Shown: positions 23,696 through 36,620, counted from the stretch's first letter. The stretch: DNA of 64,000 nt from Epiperipatus broadwayi (GCA_028023455.1 JAQFVV010000444.1:186001-250000), one strand, 5' to 3'. The notes: generated by a model from the letters alone, not told the origin. Program-made: numbers and translations.

Positions 23696-25112
23696 TTACT
23701 TTGACTATAAGATGCCCCCCCCCCCAATTTTGGACTCATAAAAGAGGGATGTGAATATTTGTAATATCTTATTTCTGTAGATGTTTGGTTACACTATATA
23801 TGGACATAGTATTATGATCACTATCTTTGACATCCCTGTGTATTGTTAAATCTTTTAAATCAAAAGAAAAAGATTTAACATTAAATGCCAATATTGTTTC
23901 GATTAATTTCATAATCAGCTTTAACTCTTTCTCAAAACTACTACTTTTAATATTATTTTGCCAATTTTAGTTATTTTATTGAGAAAACTGTACTGAATAA
24001 CATTGATAATTATTTTCACAACTAATAAAACAATGAGTAAATTCTGCCTTTGCTCTGATTGTTTCTTGTTCTCTACACAAGAGAATTCCTGTCAATGATT
24101 TTGATAATTCTGATATCTCTGCTTTGATTTTCAAAGTAAAACATATGTCATAGAATCTTTTGCCATTATTTTGCTGATTTTATCAAGAAAATTATATTAA
24201 ATAACCTACAGAATTTTTTTATAACTAATAAAACAATACAATCTTCCTTCACTTTGAATGTTGTCAATGATTCTGACAGTTCCGATACCTTCATTTGATA
24301 TTCAAAGTGAAAACATATGTTTTAAAATCTTTTTTTTTACACATTTATTACTTTTTTCAGAAAATATTTATGAAAATATTAATTGTTTTAGAAGAATGAT
24401 TCATATTTTAATAAAAAAAATTACTTTTATATGAAAACAATTTGAGAAAGAAATCAATGATGTATGGCCGTAATTTGTAATTGAATGACAAAAATATGCT
24501 TTATGTTAACAAACAAGGCAAAACTCTCAATACAGTAGTGCCACCCTGTGCCAACCAGAGTAATGACTACTATAGGTTATTTTTGCCAATTATAAAGAGA
24601 AATTTATTTTTAAAAAACTTTCATTTACTTTAATAACCTGACAAATTATTAATTTGCATTTTAAAAAAGATTTTTAATCAAAGGACAAAAGATTTAATGG
24701 TAACATTAAATGTCAATATCATATTTTAAAATCTTTTTTTTTAAAAAAAAGTTACAGTATTTACACTAAAAAAACTTTTTGATGCAAACAATATACTATA
24801 ATTTGAGTGGGTTTTGCAGTCTTGGTAAAATATACTTGAAGAAATTATCTTAAAAATCTTTTTTAAAATGTTGCATTGCTAACAATTTAAATGGCCTGCC
24901 TTAGTGGAATAGTGAAAATGAGAATTCAAGTTCTGAAAGTGAAGATACAAAAAATGAAAATATGTCTAAAAAGATTTGCAATAAATTAGTGAGCTTATTG
25001 TATTTATATTAGTTGTTATTTAAGTAAATAAAAATGCTTTTTATTTTTCAATAAAATCATTAAAAAATTTTTTTTTTCCATTTGCCACTGAAATTTGGGG
25101 GTGTCAAAGTAA
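23696..25112 (+). mobile_element. pogo/Tigger-like DNA transposon relic, TA-flanked
   Basis: The ends are TTACTTTGAC inverted at both sides (23696 and 25112), followed by C-rich blocks (a C run at 23716-23725; GGGGGT at 25098), and each end is bordered by TA, the Tc1/mariner-type target duplication. Near the right end (about 24850-24960) a conceptual reading gives SFLKCCIANNLNG and then an acidic tail NSENENSSSESED, matching the C-terminus of pogo/Tigger transposases (SFKKCGISNALDG...ED). The DDE core is not readable. Internal duplications and a satellite fragment (about 24530-24570) disturb it. Confidence 0.65.
23940..24335. repeat. Diverged tandem duplication, period about 216 bp
   Basis: The block beginning TTATTTTGCC(A/T)ATTTT at about 23952 recurs at about 24169. 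Both contain 'AACTAATAAAACAAT', GTCAATGATT and AAACATATGT in the same order. The duplication lies inside the pogo-like element and probably duplicated part of its interior. Confidence 0.6.
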
Positions 25113-25114
25113 TA

Positions 25115-27810
25115 GGGTATTCTAAAAAATCATATTTGATCTTTTTGAATATTAAAAAAACTAACTTGTAAATAAGAACAATGTATTATAAATGTCATTA
25201 TTAATATTTATGTAAACATTTTTTCTGAAAATGAATGAATTTTTTTTTTATTTTATGCTTTGTTTTAATTTGATGAGCAATTATGTATTTATGATAAATC
25301 TATCAAATTTGGCTTTAAAACATATTTGCTTTATAATTATTACAATATTTTAAAATTTTTTAACATCATGTGAATTCTGACAAATAATGTCATTATAAGC
25401 ACTGTGATATTTTTTGTATACATTATAGTCAAGTTTATTAACTTCTATTATTAAAACTAAAAAATAAATGAATAAACTGAAAATATAAATCTATGTTTCT
25501 TTTTGTTTTAAATCATTCACAAACAATTTTTTAGTGTGTAAAAATAATTAAAAATATTTTATGACTAAGCAAAAAATCATATTTTGTTTATTCAAAAAAC
25601 TGTATAAAAGCTAGGCCAGAAGGAAATGAACACTTCTTAAATAAACAATAGTCAAGACCTCTAAATTTAAACCAGTTGTTCATAATATACTGCCCTCTTC
25701 AGATTTTTTTTAAAATTAAAAGATCAATAAAAACAATTATGAAAAACTGTGTTTTTTAAAAACCCCACATTAATATCATTTAGCAACGTAAAGCAACAGA
25801 ACTACTATACATTTTTAGAAATAATGAATCTGAAAGTTGTCAAGTTAATAAAGTAGATCAAACAGATTTTGCAACTTAATTTTGCTAATCTTTTTACTTG
25901 GCTAAAACATGCAGTGCAGATTGAACAAAAAATGACGCTGCATCTGTAATTCTTTTTATTAAGCAAATTATCTCCCTTCTATAATCACTTTCAAAATGTT
26001 TTTAATATATAACTGTATATGAGATGCCATAAATTAATAAAGCAATTAATACTCACAAATTATTTCATTTTCCAATTTTTTGAGGGGGCACTGGTGGACC
26101 CTCAACTTTCCTTCATGCCATTGCCATTACATGAACTGTTTTCCCAAATTTGTATTCATTTTAATGGCAAAAACTGTATTAATTTATTACTTTAAAAAAT
26201 CTGAAAAGGGCAGAAGACTATGGCCAAAATAAATTAAAAAAATATGAACACCACCTACAGGGCACTGATTAACAGAAAAGCAAGATAATTGTATATTCAT
26301 CTTTTTATTGTTATGTTTTTATAATTTATTTAAATACCAGAAGTGTACCCAGAAAGGCCATCCTTTTTGTAATATTTTTTTAATTGATTGCTTTAACATT
26401 TTTTTTTTTTTTGCTTTATGAAATTACTTGCTGGAAAATGTAACTGGCCTATGGAATGGCCATCATTTTGTTCTAAGAATTATTTGCTGAAAAATGTATC
26501 TGGCCTATGGAAAGGCCATCATTTTTGTAATAAATGGGTTGCTTTAACAAATATTTTTTGCTTTGTGGAATTCCTTGCTTTGAATAAAATGTTTGTAATC
26601 AAATTAAACTTCTTAAATATAAGTAAGGAATTACCCATTTGGCATAAAATGCTTCGTAAAAAGTTACAGTTTATTAATGGTGGAACAAATAATTATTTTT
26701 TCCCTTGAAAAATACACCCCAAATGAAGAAATGTTTAACTTGAATATCATATGATATCATTATGGGAAAACATTTAGAGATTTTATATATAAAATTTATG
26801 AATATTTTTATACAATATTTGTGTAGTAATTATTTAGAAATAAATGTGTACATCATTACAATCTGATTTTAATTGAATATGTTTTATTTTTAAAACAGAT
26901 TCAGTCATCATGATAAACAGAAAACTACAATGGTAAGATTGTTAATACATTTTTAAAAGACCTTTTATCACAATACTCTGCAATGTTGTAAAATTTTAAA
27001 GATTTTAAATGCAATTTTAAATTTTAGAACAGAATTTGAAAAATTTATGATAGCTCCACCTTTATTCATACATGTTTTTAGAAAAGTTAAAAAAAAAACA
27101 GATTTTATTAATTTTTTTTTTTATTGGCTGAGCTGACATAACATACAATCAGAAAAAAGTTCATTGTTCTTATTAAATATTATCATTTTTATTATTTTTT
27201 TATATTTGCAAAGTTCAAATATTATTTTTTAAAGAATGTTTTTTGTTTGCAATCTTGTATTACTAACAAACCAAGTCCACTTTATTAAATTGTAATATAG
27301 AATAAAAAATTAATATTGAAATTAAATGTTGAATAATTACAAAAATCGTCATCAGGAAGAATAATGAAAATGTTTTCACCAGGTGAAGGATATTATAGAT
27401 CATTTGACTTCATGTTTTCTTTACCTTCTGAAAATTGAGCTATTCAAAAATGAAAAGTTTCTGTTATGAATTTCTTCTCTGTAATAAAAAAATCATGTTC
27501 ACCTTTGCAGACTATATGTCCACTTAATCTGAATTAGAGTGATCAAGATCAGCTTCTCATACTATGACATTTTTTTCTCTACATTTAAATGAGATCTTTG
27601 GATATATATGTGTCATCATATATTTTGAATTCTTTCATATATACATTTGCTTGATGTCAATATTAGTCTTATAATAGATATTTAACTGAATCTTATAAGT
27701 CAATTTCCAGGTAATAAAGAATATTTATTCATAACACCAGATATAATCATAACAATATTAACAAGAAATGTAATGCAATTGTGAAATATATGTTCACATT
27801 TTTGCCCACC
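25115..27810. other. AT-rich intergenic DNA with short local repeats
   Basis: No gene. Around 26340-26540, GGCCATC-containing blocks repeat three times (26356, 26458, 26514), the last two 56 bp apart, each with a small GGCC...GGCC hairpin. The 96-codon frame at 26418 simply reads through these repeats. Confidence 0.5.
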
Positions 27811-27945
27811 AAAATCTTCTTTTAGTGTATGTATATATATATATATTCAAAACTTTTTTAATTATTTAAATTTATTTAAAATCTTCTTTTAGTGTATATA
27901 TATATATATATATTCAAAACTTTTTTAATTATTTAAATTTATTTC
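27811..27945. repeat. Tandem duplication of 67 bp
   Basis: Two near-identical units start AAAATCTTCTTTTAGTGTAT at 27811 and 27878 and end in AATTATTTAAATTTATTT. They differ mainly in the length of the central (TA)n run. It is a recent local duplication. Confidence 0.9.
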
Positions 27946-28554
27946 TAATGTTTTCATAGCCATAGAAACAAGTGGATTAATTTTTATTTGCATAATGATT
28001 TATACATTAACATTATGAGACTTAGCATGTTATGTATTACAAGATGAATAGTAAAGATCAGAATATTATATAATATTTTAATGCCATAATTTCACAATAA
28101 CTTATCTTTTTGAAGGTTGTTAAAAATGAGTTCTCAGTATAATCAAATTCACTTAAAAATTCAATACTTATATCTACAATGAATTATCATTCTGCATTTG
28201 TTATTGCCTAATTTTTTTCACGTAAGTTCTTTACCTGCAAATAAAACTGGGTTTACTTCGTTGTTTAAGTTTTGACATTAACATTGTGAGAATTATTATA
28301 TTATTTTTCATATAGAAGAACAGGATAAATTATAACTTTGAATATATTGCATAATATAATTTTTTATTTGATATAAATTATGTAAAAATAAAAACATCTT
28401 GGATTTTGAATATACAATATATTGATAATTGTGCTGTTCTTGCCAAATCAAAAGGCAATCTATAGAATGTACTTTTTAATGCAATATATAAAAATTTTGG
28501 TATAATAATTAATGCTAAAAAATTCAAGTTTTTTATTAGACCACTAAATATTAC

Positions 28555-29760
28555 ATGATCACTATTTCCGATGCTTTACTTGTTAACTCTCCATACAGCA
28601 GTACCACCCAATATAAACCACAGTAATCAATGAAATGCAAGAAGGCTTGTGCATGAAATCCCTATCTAATGTCTACTTATCCAATAACCCCAGACTAGTT
28701 TCTAGAATTGTAGCTTTCATCAATGAGGAGCCTTGGATCTGAGAGTGCTGCATCTAGATCCTCACTGATGAAAGACAAACGCTAAAAAGCAGCCTGGTGA
28801 TACTGGATGAGTAGGCACTAGATAGGTGTTTTTGCACAAACCTTCTCACATCTATTGATTACTATGGCTTGCACTGGTAGAAACTACTGTATGGAAAATT
28901 TGTCACCATTTTAACAAGTTTTTGGGTAAGTATAGGAAATGATGATCATCTGATGTTTAGTGGTTTACTACTATTCCTGCTCAAGAGATAATGGTGACTA
29001 TGATTATTAAATAACCAAAGATACCAAACTGTATATATAGTGAACTGTGTTCAGATCTATATGATTATACAAGTGAGTGATCTTGGACTGAAAACATTTT
29101 CATTTTCGACTCGTTGTTCTATAGTTAACCAAAAAGATAAAAAAAGTGGCTGCTGGAGTTGTTGCATCAAATCCTAAGATCTCACTGTAGGTGCTTTCAG
29201 ACCAAAGGTTCATCAGTGATCAAAGCCACAAGCTAGAATCTAATCTAAGGATATTAGATGAGAAGACACTAGATTGAGATTTTACGTAAAAAAGCTGCTT
29301 GCATCCATTAATTACTGTGGCTAGCACTGGGTGGCAATACTGTATAATTAGTTTGTCACTGTTTTAAGCATAGTGAATGAGGGCCATGTTATGTTTGGTG
29401 GTTTAATACCATTTCTGTCCAAAGGATGATGATGACTATGGTTGTTAAAAAACCAAAGACATCAAAATATATAGATACTGAACTGGGTTTAGATCTATGT
29501 GACTATACAAATGAATGCACTTGTATTGAAAACCCTATCTATTTTCATTTTGAACTCTTGGTTTTATAGTGAACTAAAAACATAAAAGATGACTGCGGGA
29601 AGTGCTTTCAGATTCAAGACTCTTCATAGATGAAAGTCACAAGGTACAAAATACTATGGGGTTATTGAATGAGTAAAAATTAGATATGGATTTTATGCAG
29701 AAATCTTCTTGCATCTATTGATTACTGTGGCTTGCACTGAGCACCACCCTGTGGAGTTTT
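28555..29760. repeat. Satellite-like tandem repeat, about 450-bp unit, locus 1
   Basis: Landmarks such as CACTAGAT, 'TGCATC(T/C)ATTGATTACT', TGGCTTGCACTG, GACTATG and AGATCTATGTGACTATA recur with spacings of about 451 and 411 bp (CACTAGAT equivalents near 28819, 29270, 29681). The first part (28559-28757) is an inverted unit, making a head-to-head junction at about 28757. The same unit occurs at 60760-61375. No coding capacity is evident. Confidence 0.85.
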
Positions 29761-29889
29761 TATTAGCCAGTGAGAGATGAAAAATCCTTGAAAATCTTTA
29801 GCTTGGAGTTAATAATTTGAGAATTTAAATCAATTTAAATGCCTTCAAAGTTTATATAAATAGAAAGGTGGATTTAGCTATTAAATTGC

Positions 29890-30480
29890 AGCTCTGACTC
29901 TGATGTGTTACTGCTTTTAAGATCTAAAAAAATACCATATCTCATTTCAAGAAAATAGCTGCAATAACTAAGTTAGCTGTATATAAAGCTGTTAATTTAC
30001 CCAACTTATTGTATAGAAGGGAGACTTCAACATCCTGTTAAAGCAGTATAAAGCCATCAATAATGTTCCATTTAAGGATGCTGTGTAAAATTTTTATAAT
30101 GGAAAGATCATAAAAACCAATCAATATGTTCTTCAAATTTTTGGATAGGATACTCCAGAATCTATTAATATAATATCTTACTATCATTGGACTGGAAGTA
30201 TGAAACAAATTAATAATGCAAGACTTCCTAAAAAAGATGTTTTATAATGAACAAAAGCAAAATCTTTGTAGGAGAGATATGTATGATTTGTAGATGTATC
30301 TCTGAAATATAGTGTTAGACAGATAAATTGCAATGATCCAGGTAACATTTCTCTTAAGGCCACAGTTAAAAAGGGTCAATTTGGAACAATAAGACTGTCC
30401 ACTTTCATTAACTTCTCAATTTGGAATGCCATATGTAGCATGATATTTGATCATGGCTGTAATGACTCAATGGTTAATTG
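29890..30480 (+). pseudogene. LINE C-terminal relic (non-LTR retrotransposon)
   Basis: Conceptual reading gives TKLAVYKAVNLPNLLYRRET (compare the common LINE tail 'VYKAVVLPTLLYGSETW'), then LLKQYKAINNV, and after frameshifts TNQYVLQIFG, ISYYHWTGSMKQINNARLPK and YNEQK. The canonical text is 'LRWTGHVVRMPDxRLPK..LYGEL'. Numerous stops break it. It is a 3' fragment of a LINE different from the CR1-like one at 10-15 kb. It lies directly after the satellite array. Confidence 0.65.
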
Positions 30481-30920
30481 ATTTTTCAAGTCCCTCTACA
30501 AGATAAAAGATGAGGATAAATGGACTTGTCAGCCTTGGCTAACTGACAAAACCTGGAACCAGATGAGACTATATACTTAATTCATGTAATTCTTAGGCCC
30601 AGACTGGAACTTTCTCCATCCACTGAATGAATAATATATCCTATCTTTCATCTAATAATAATTTAAACTTTAACTATGTAGATCTTTCATACACCCTATG
30701 TATTTAATACATAAACTCTGCATTAGTTCCATACTATGTAATTAATTTACCTATATATCCAAATTCATGATTCTCAATAGTCCCTTTTATATATCAACTT
30801 GTAAATATTGTTATGGTCCTCATTGGCCTTTGGGCCAAGATAGTCATTAATCAATGGAATTTCTAAACCTTATATATAGGTTTGACTTACTTTATATCCC
30901 TAGCAAATTATGCATATGAT

Positions 30921-30951
<31 letters not shown>

Positions 30952-31655
30952 TGTTTCTTTCATACTTGCATTAATTTGCCTATCATAATTTTTTTATGCA
31001 GCTCTTGAGACTATGTTATTGATATAATACAACTTTTGATTTTTCTATATACATGGTTTGCATACCACATTTATATGTATTCATTGAAACTTTCTTATTG
31101 ACCTAATTTTATGCTATTATTGATTTCTCTTATATTTACTCTAAAGTGTAAATAAAGTTTTAATTTTGAAAGTAGATCTAATATGTATAAATCTTGCTTT
31201 TTTAAACATCGCAAAAAGTTTGTAATACAATTTTTAATCAATGTATCACCAATTTTTAATCAATGTATCATGATCTATAAGACTTTTTAATGATTACCCT
31301 TTAATTTTTTATAGTCAGAATTCTTACTTATCTTAAATACACCATAGCCTGTTGGTAAATATAAAAATACACACTAACCATGTAATTCTAGAAACAAAAA
31401 GTATTCTGTATCACATATAGATTACATTAAAACATTGTAGCAACTTTTATACTGCTAACTGCACAATGAATGTGACTACTTGTCAGTCAAAAGCATGCTG
31501 AGCATGCTATGTTGAAGTATTTAACATATTTATTTTACAGTATTAAACAAGCTTTTCCTAGTATACATGTTGTGTGTATTATTTATATTGAATTACATAT
31601 GTATATTATTAATGCAAATGGATTTAAGTTCAAAAACTTCATCTAAAATAATTAT
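30481..31655. other. AT-rich flank, possibly the LINE 3' UTR, with (TTTA)n
   Basis: The first 100 bp may still belong to the LINE relic. A (TTTA)n tract lies at about 30921-30950. The remainder has no recognised feature. Confidence 0.45.
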
Positions 31656-31732
31656 TTCTTCTTCTTCTTCTACTCCTTCTCCTCCTCCTTCTTCTCCTCC
31701 TCCTCCTTCTTCATCCTTTTGTTGTTGTTGTT
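31656..31732. repeat. (CTT/CCT)n pyrimidine tract
   Basis: Imperfect TTC/CTC/CCT triplets, then (GTT)4. A short serine/proline-rich open frame passes through it only because of the repeat. Confidence 0.9.
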
Positions 31733-32640
31733 ATGTTTCAAAGGCAAACTTTATTAAGATACAAAATGGTTACATGAGTTACACATGAAAACATAAGGTT
31801 TTAAATACAAGTTAACGCATATTACATATATAATAAGGATTTACAATCTTTTATGTGAAAAGGAAAAATGTGACTTACAGTAATTGAAAGAAGAATGATC
31901 ATTATATAATAAGATACATGTGTCAAATTAGATTGACATAGAATTTTTAAATGGGATCTTGAGAGAAATACATAAAGCACATTATAGTATGAGGGGAAAA
32001 TATATATGGAGTGTGAGATTGGAGTTGGTGTTTGATTAATATATGATTGTATATAAATTGGGCCTATTTGTTGGGAAGAATTATAGTTTTCATGATGCGA
32101 AAAGATGAGTTTTTAGATGTAATTTGATATATGAGATTATATATGCAATAAGGATTTACAATTTAAAAATATATATGGAGTGTGAGATTGGAGTTGGTGT
32201 TTGATTAATATATGATTGTATATAAATTGGGCCTATTTGTTGGGAAGAATTATAGTTTTCATGATGTGAAAAGATGAGTTTTTAGATGTAATTTGATATA
32301 TGAGATTATATATGCAATAAGGATTTACAATTTTGCTTATGAAAAAAAAGTGATTATTTTAGTATTTGGAAGAAGAATAATTGTTGCATAATAGCTTACA
32401 TATTTCAAATTAAGTTTACATAAATTTTACAAAAATATTATGAGATAAATACATGAACACAATGGTGATATTTGTAATACATTTATGGAGGGTGAGTGGA
32501 GTTAGTGCTCAATTGTTATATGGTTGTACATAAATTGCACTTATTAGTTGGTGAGCACTATATGTATCAAGGCTAAGTCTTATTGTTCATGTACTGGGCA
32601 TTTAAAGTTTATTTGAGGTAAGTTAGTGGAGTAACCTTGT
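31733..32640. repeat. Repeat block with a near-exact 169-bp tandem duplication
   Basis: 32001-32169 and 32170-32336 are direct copies of one 169-bp unit that differ at very few bases (for example GATGCG against GATGTG). A broader, more diverged duplication links 31837 onward and 32318 onward (AATAAGGATTTACAAT then the GAAGAATGATCATTATATAA-type segment). The left edge TATGTTTCAAAGGCAAACTT recurs at 33571 and 60159, so a repeat end lies here. Confidence 0.8.
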
Positions 32641-33892
32641 AAACTTCTTTGAATTAGTGGATTGATGAGGTGATCAAGTGGTGCAGTATTTATTCCAAAA
32701 TTCACCCTGGTATGATGTTGGAGCTATGAGATCATGTGGTAGACACTTGACCTGGTTGAGGCTCCAGAGAGTAAAGTGGAAATGATATAGAGAACAGTTG
32801 GAATCTATGGCTGATACAATGACAGACTTGAAGGGAAAATGTCTTAAATGGTGCAAAATATCTGATGTGGCATGGTATAAATAAATTTTGACAAATTGTT
32901 GTCAGTATATCAGGCATCCACACCATGGGGGGAGGGTACAATCTTGTGTTTTTTAAGTCTAGGTTTTAAATGTTGTTTGCATTGGTTGCCCTGAAACTTC
33001 AAATTGGCTTATTGATTAATGGACATGAAATTTCTTTGCTATTGCTGACATGTAAATTGTTCTTGAGAATGGTGGCATATGTTTTTCATGAGATAAAGGT
33101 GGCAATATGGTAGAATAGGTTTTGGGCCAACCACTTTGTCATCATATGGCAGCCTTTTTGATTGTTTTCAACTATTTAAAAATGTCACTTTTTAAAGAAA
33201 ACAGCTTTTGTAAGTTCAAAATTTATCTTAGAAAGGATGTGTGGCATAGTTAATTGTTAATAATTGGTTCAATATATGTTAAATTAACCTGAAATATTGC
33301 AGATTTTGTGGTCTTTTGGGGATTTAAACACAGAAATTTTTTCTTGTTGCCTACAATACTATGCTTTACTACCACTAATGAAATATTTTTTCTTGCAAAT
33401 TATCCATTACACACATAGAATTTTTTGATAACTAGATCTAATTAAATGGTCAAGTTCATCTTTGTGATGAATTTTCATCTTTAAAAAACTATTATTATGC
33501 AAATTCTTAGAATTTGAAACAGGAGCTCTTGGAATGAACATGGTGACAGGATTAAGATTAACTGCCATATTATTATGTTTCAAAAAAGAACTTTATTAAA
33601 CTAAAGAAAACTTTACATAAATATCAATTTGCATACATATATTTACACATATGCACATATGTCACAAGAGGGGGGGGTATTCTTATAAAGGGCAGATGAT
33701 TATGTTGATACGATGAAGTGGGATAATATAGTTCTTAGACCTTCGTATGATGCATGCATGCAGACTGATGAAATTAAGTATAAATCAAATGTGTATAAAG
33801 CTGATCTTATAGATTGCAAGTCGTATGTTATGTTGTATGCATGCAAAGTGTGTATACAAAGATTAATAACTATTGAGTACATATGTATGTAT
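32641..33892. other. Intergenic DNA, no gene recognised
   Basis: There are short open frames on both strands, none recognisable. At 33571-33600 a TATGTTTCAAAAAAGAACTT block resembles the repeat end at 31733 and 60159. A G run lies at 33670-33676. Confidence 0.5.
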
Positions 33893-34070
<178 letters not shown>

Positions 34071-35258
34071 TATGTTGGTATTAGTATTGACAATTTTTAA
34101 AAAAATAATTTGTATGGTTGTGATGATGAGTCTCTGTTAGGTAAAGTTCATAAGAATTATGGGTCAGAATTATATATGTGACAAATAAAAACAACTTTTC
34201 AATTTTTACTACTCTTAGCAATTCCATCTTACTGCTCAAAATTTACTTTGTTATATCTAAAATAATAATTTTTTTTATCATATTAAAAAAAAACTAGTTA
34301 TCAGGAATTTGATGATTTTTATAGTTCAATATTTTTATATCTGCTTGCAAGCTTGTTATATGGGTTCAAATCTAGTCTAAGAAAACAAATGATTTTTTTG
34401 ACAGATATGGGATTTTTTAACTATTTTTAATATAGATGAAAAATCACTCAAACTATCACCAATAAGCAATTGTCAAGCTTAATAAATACATCTTTACTTC
34501 CCATTTCTTTTACAAGGTGCTGTTGAAGAGGTCTTCGCCTGCAGTGGGCTATTTGAAGACCGATTTGCTTTTTAACAGTATTAAGAACACTTTTCCAATT
34601 CCTGTAACCATTTTTCAATAAAATTTTACAATATAATCTTTAATAGTTCTATCATTTTTTCGGGATGTAAATCGGATGACTTTAATAAATTATCTCTCAA
34701 GATTTGCAATAACTATAAAAACAATTTTAAGATTATTCTGTACTTAAACTAGGTCTTCTGCAGCAAATAGATTTCACAAAGTAATATATAAAATATGAAT
34801 GTGAAATAATTTTTCTTTTAATAACTGAGAAGTAATTGTTGTTGTCTTTACCTATTCGTTTTCAAGACATTTATCATAAAATTTTCTATTATTAATATTT
34901 TATTACTGTTAGAAGGTTTTTTTTTTAATTTAAATTTTATGTCCGGTTTCTTTCAGAGCTTAAACACACGTACATGTAGAAAAAAATTTTTTTTATAATG
35001 ATTTAAGAAAATTTTACTTTATTTCCAAGCATTTCTATATCAGATCTGTTTGTTGTTGTTGTTTTTTTTTTGTATCTTTTGTAAAACGTAGGTAGATTCG
35101 ATACCTTAAATGTACAATATTATTTTTAAACTTTGGTAATTATATGTAATAAATTTTCGAAATATAAAATTACACAACAGAAATATTATTTATTATTGGA
35201 TAATCTCTAGTCTAATGAATGACTAATAAAAGTTATTAATATATTGATATGCTTTACA
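34071..35258. other. AT-rich intergenic DNA
   Basis: No gene. 35195-35258 (ATAATCTCTAG...GACTAATAAAAG) matches 22325-22390 beside the Penelope-like element, so it is a fragment of that family. GAGGTCTTC...GAAGACC near 34531-34561 is a short inverted repeat. Confidence 0.5.
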
Positions 35259-35386
35259 AAGTTATTCTTTGTTTGATGTTTTTGGTTTTCTGTTTAGCTT
35301 AATGTATTTTTGGTGCCATTATTATGGTTCATGGCACTACAAATACATTAAGCTGAATGGAAAACAACATCGAAAAAAGAGTAATT
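35259..35386. repeat. Long hairpin, arms about 55 bp, 11-bp loop
   Basis: The left arm (35259-35318) with TTTAGCTTAATGTATTTTTG and GGTGCCAT is reverse-complemented with few mismatches at 35330-35386 (ATGGCACTACAAATACATTA). It has no coding content and could be a tiny foldback element. Confidence 0.85.
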
Positions 35387-35799
35387 ACACAATTCATAAA
35401 GTATTATATATATATATATATAATCGTTAAATCAGTCAACATTTAGATACTCCCAATATCAATAATAATCAGCAATATCAACTGTTGTCAAGGCAACCTA
35501 CATTTTAATAATAAAGGTAGAACATATATATATATATGTGTGTGTGTGTTTTTCTGAAGGTTTGTGATGATGGTGTTCTAGCTGTATTTTTATATTGGAC
35601 TATTTCCATCATCTAATATATACAAAATTAACAAAGCGTATGATACACTTGAATGTGATGCTATCAAGATACAGGAAATTATTACACGCTAAGCGCTTTC
35701 GAGGCCTTTTGCCTCATATTCATAGTGGTACTGTGAGCTGCAGAATGAAGAAATAGGGCAAGGAAACAAAACAGTATGCAAAGCGTATGCAAATGAACT

Positions 35800-36135
35800 A
35801 GATAGTCCAACGTTTGAAGATGTCAAAGCAGGTATCTCGTCTATATGCTTCTCTGATTTTCCACTTGATGTCATTTTTCTCAATACAGACTATTTTAGGG
35901 CTGGAAGGTTCAAACACATGTCCTGTCTTCTTGGAATGCTCTAAAAATGTTGATGAATTATCATTGTTTTTGATAGCTCTATTATATGTATATCTGTGTT
36001 GTGCTGTCCTGTTGATTATGCCTGCTTTGGTTTCTCCAAAATAAATGGCCTGGCAACCAGGTTGTGGGCATGATATGCTGTAAACGACATGGGGAGTCTG
36101 AGAAGGTTCAATTTTGTCCTTAGAGTTATTGATAA
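35800..36135 (-). pseudogene. PLE GIY-YIG endonuclease, left arm
   Basis: Minus-strand reading: PHVVYSISCPQPGCQAIYFG then ETKAGIINRTAQHRYTYNRA, LEHSKKTGH, IVCIEKNDIKWKIREAY. VVY and YFG stand for GIY and YIG; Arg in NRT and Glu in REAY are the expected catalytic positions. A 10-residue stretch present in the right arm is missing after REAY. It is 5'-truncated with no RT. Confidence 0.8.
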
Positions 36136-36140
36136 GATCG

Positions 36141-36502
36141 TCTTATCAATAACTCTAAGGACAAAATTCCCCCCCCCCCGTGTCTTATTGATAATAAATG
36201 GCCCACAACCTGGTTGCCGGGCCATTTATTTTGGAGAAACCAAAGCTGGCATAATCAACAGGACAGCACAACACAGATATACATATAATAGAGCTATCAA
36301 AAACAATGATAATTCATCAACATTTTTAGAGCATTCCAAGAAGACAGGACATGTGTTTGTACCTTCCAGCCCTAAAATAGTCTGTATTGAGAAAAATGAC
36401 ATCAAGCGGAAAATCAGAGAAGCATATTTTATTAATGACAATAATAACTCCATCAATAGACGAGATACCTGCTTTGACATCTCCAAACGTTGGACTATCT
36501 AG
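36141..36502 (+). pseudogene. PLE GIY-YIG endonuclease, right arm
   Basis: The open frame from 36089 to 36502 crosses the palindrome centre, so its first 20-odd codons belong to the other arm. The domain proper reads GPQPGCRAIYFGETKAGI, NRTAQHRYTYNRAIKNNDNS, LEHSKKTGHVF and KIREAYFINDNNNSINRRDT. The C run near 36170 has frame-shifted and destroyed the GVYxI start that the left arm still shows. It is inactive. Confidence 0.8.
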
Positions 36503-36564
36503 TTCATTTGCATATGCTTTGCATATTGTTTTGTTTCCTTGCCCTATTTCTTCATTCTGAAGCT

Positions 36565-36620
36565 CACAGTATCACTATGAATATGAGGCAAAAGGCCTCG
36601 AAAGCGCTTAGCGTGTAATA
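36565..36620 (+). ncRNA. Hairpin-GAAA module downstream of the PLE ORF
   Basis: ATATGAGGCAAAAGGCCTCGAAAGCGCTTAGCG-like sequence: a GAGGC/GCCTC hairpin followed by intact CGAAA, then GCGCTTAGC. The equivalent lies at 35688-35735 on the minus strand. The position in the PLE 3' repeat and the CGAAA box suggest the right half of a hammerhead, but the CUGAUGA box is not recognisable (TGAATAT). It may be another conserved PLE RNA structure. Confidence 0.35.

Noticed and set aside
26418-26708. 96-codon frame with paired GLWKGHHFC-like peptides
   Set aside because: The internal repetition comes from a short DNA tandem repeat with GGCC hairpins; no domain.
35689-36486. Hydrophobic frames at 35814-36044 (+) and 36226-36486 (-) that look like membrane proteins
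   Set aside because: They are antisense to the two GIY-YIG frames; the near-identical peptides come from the palindrome.
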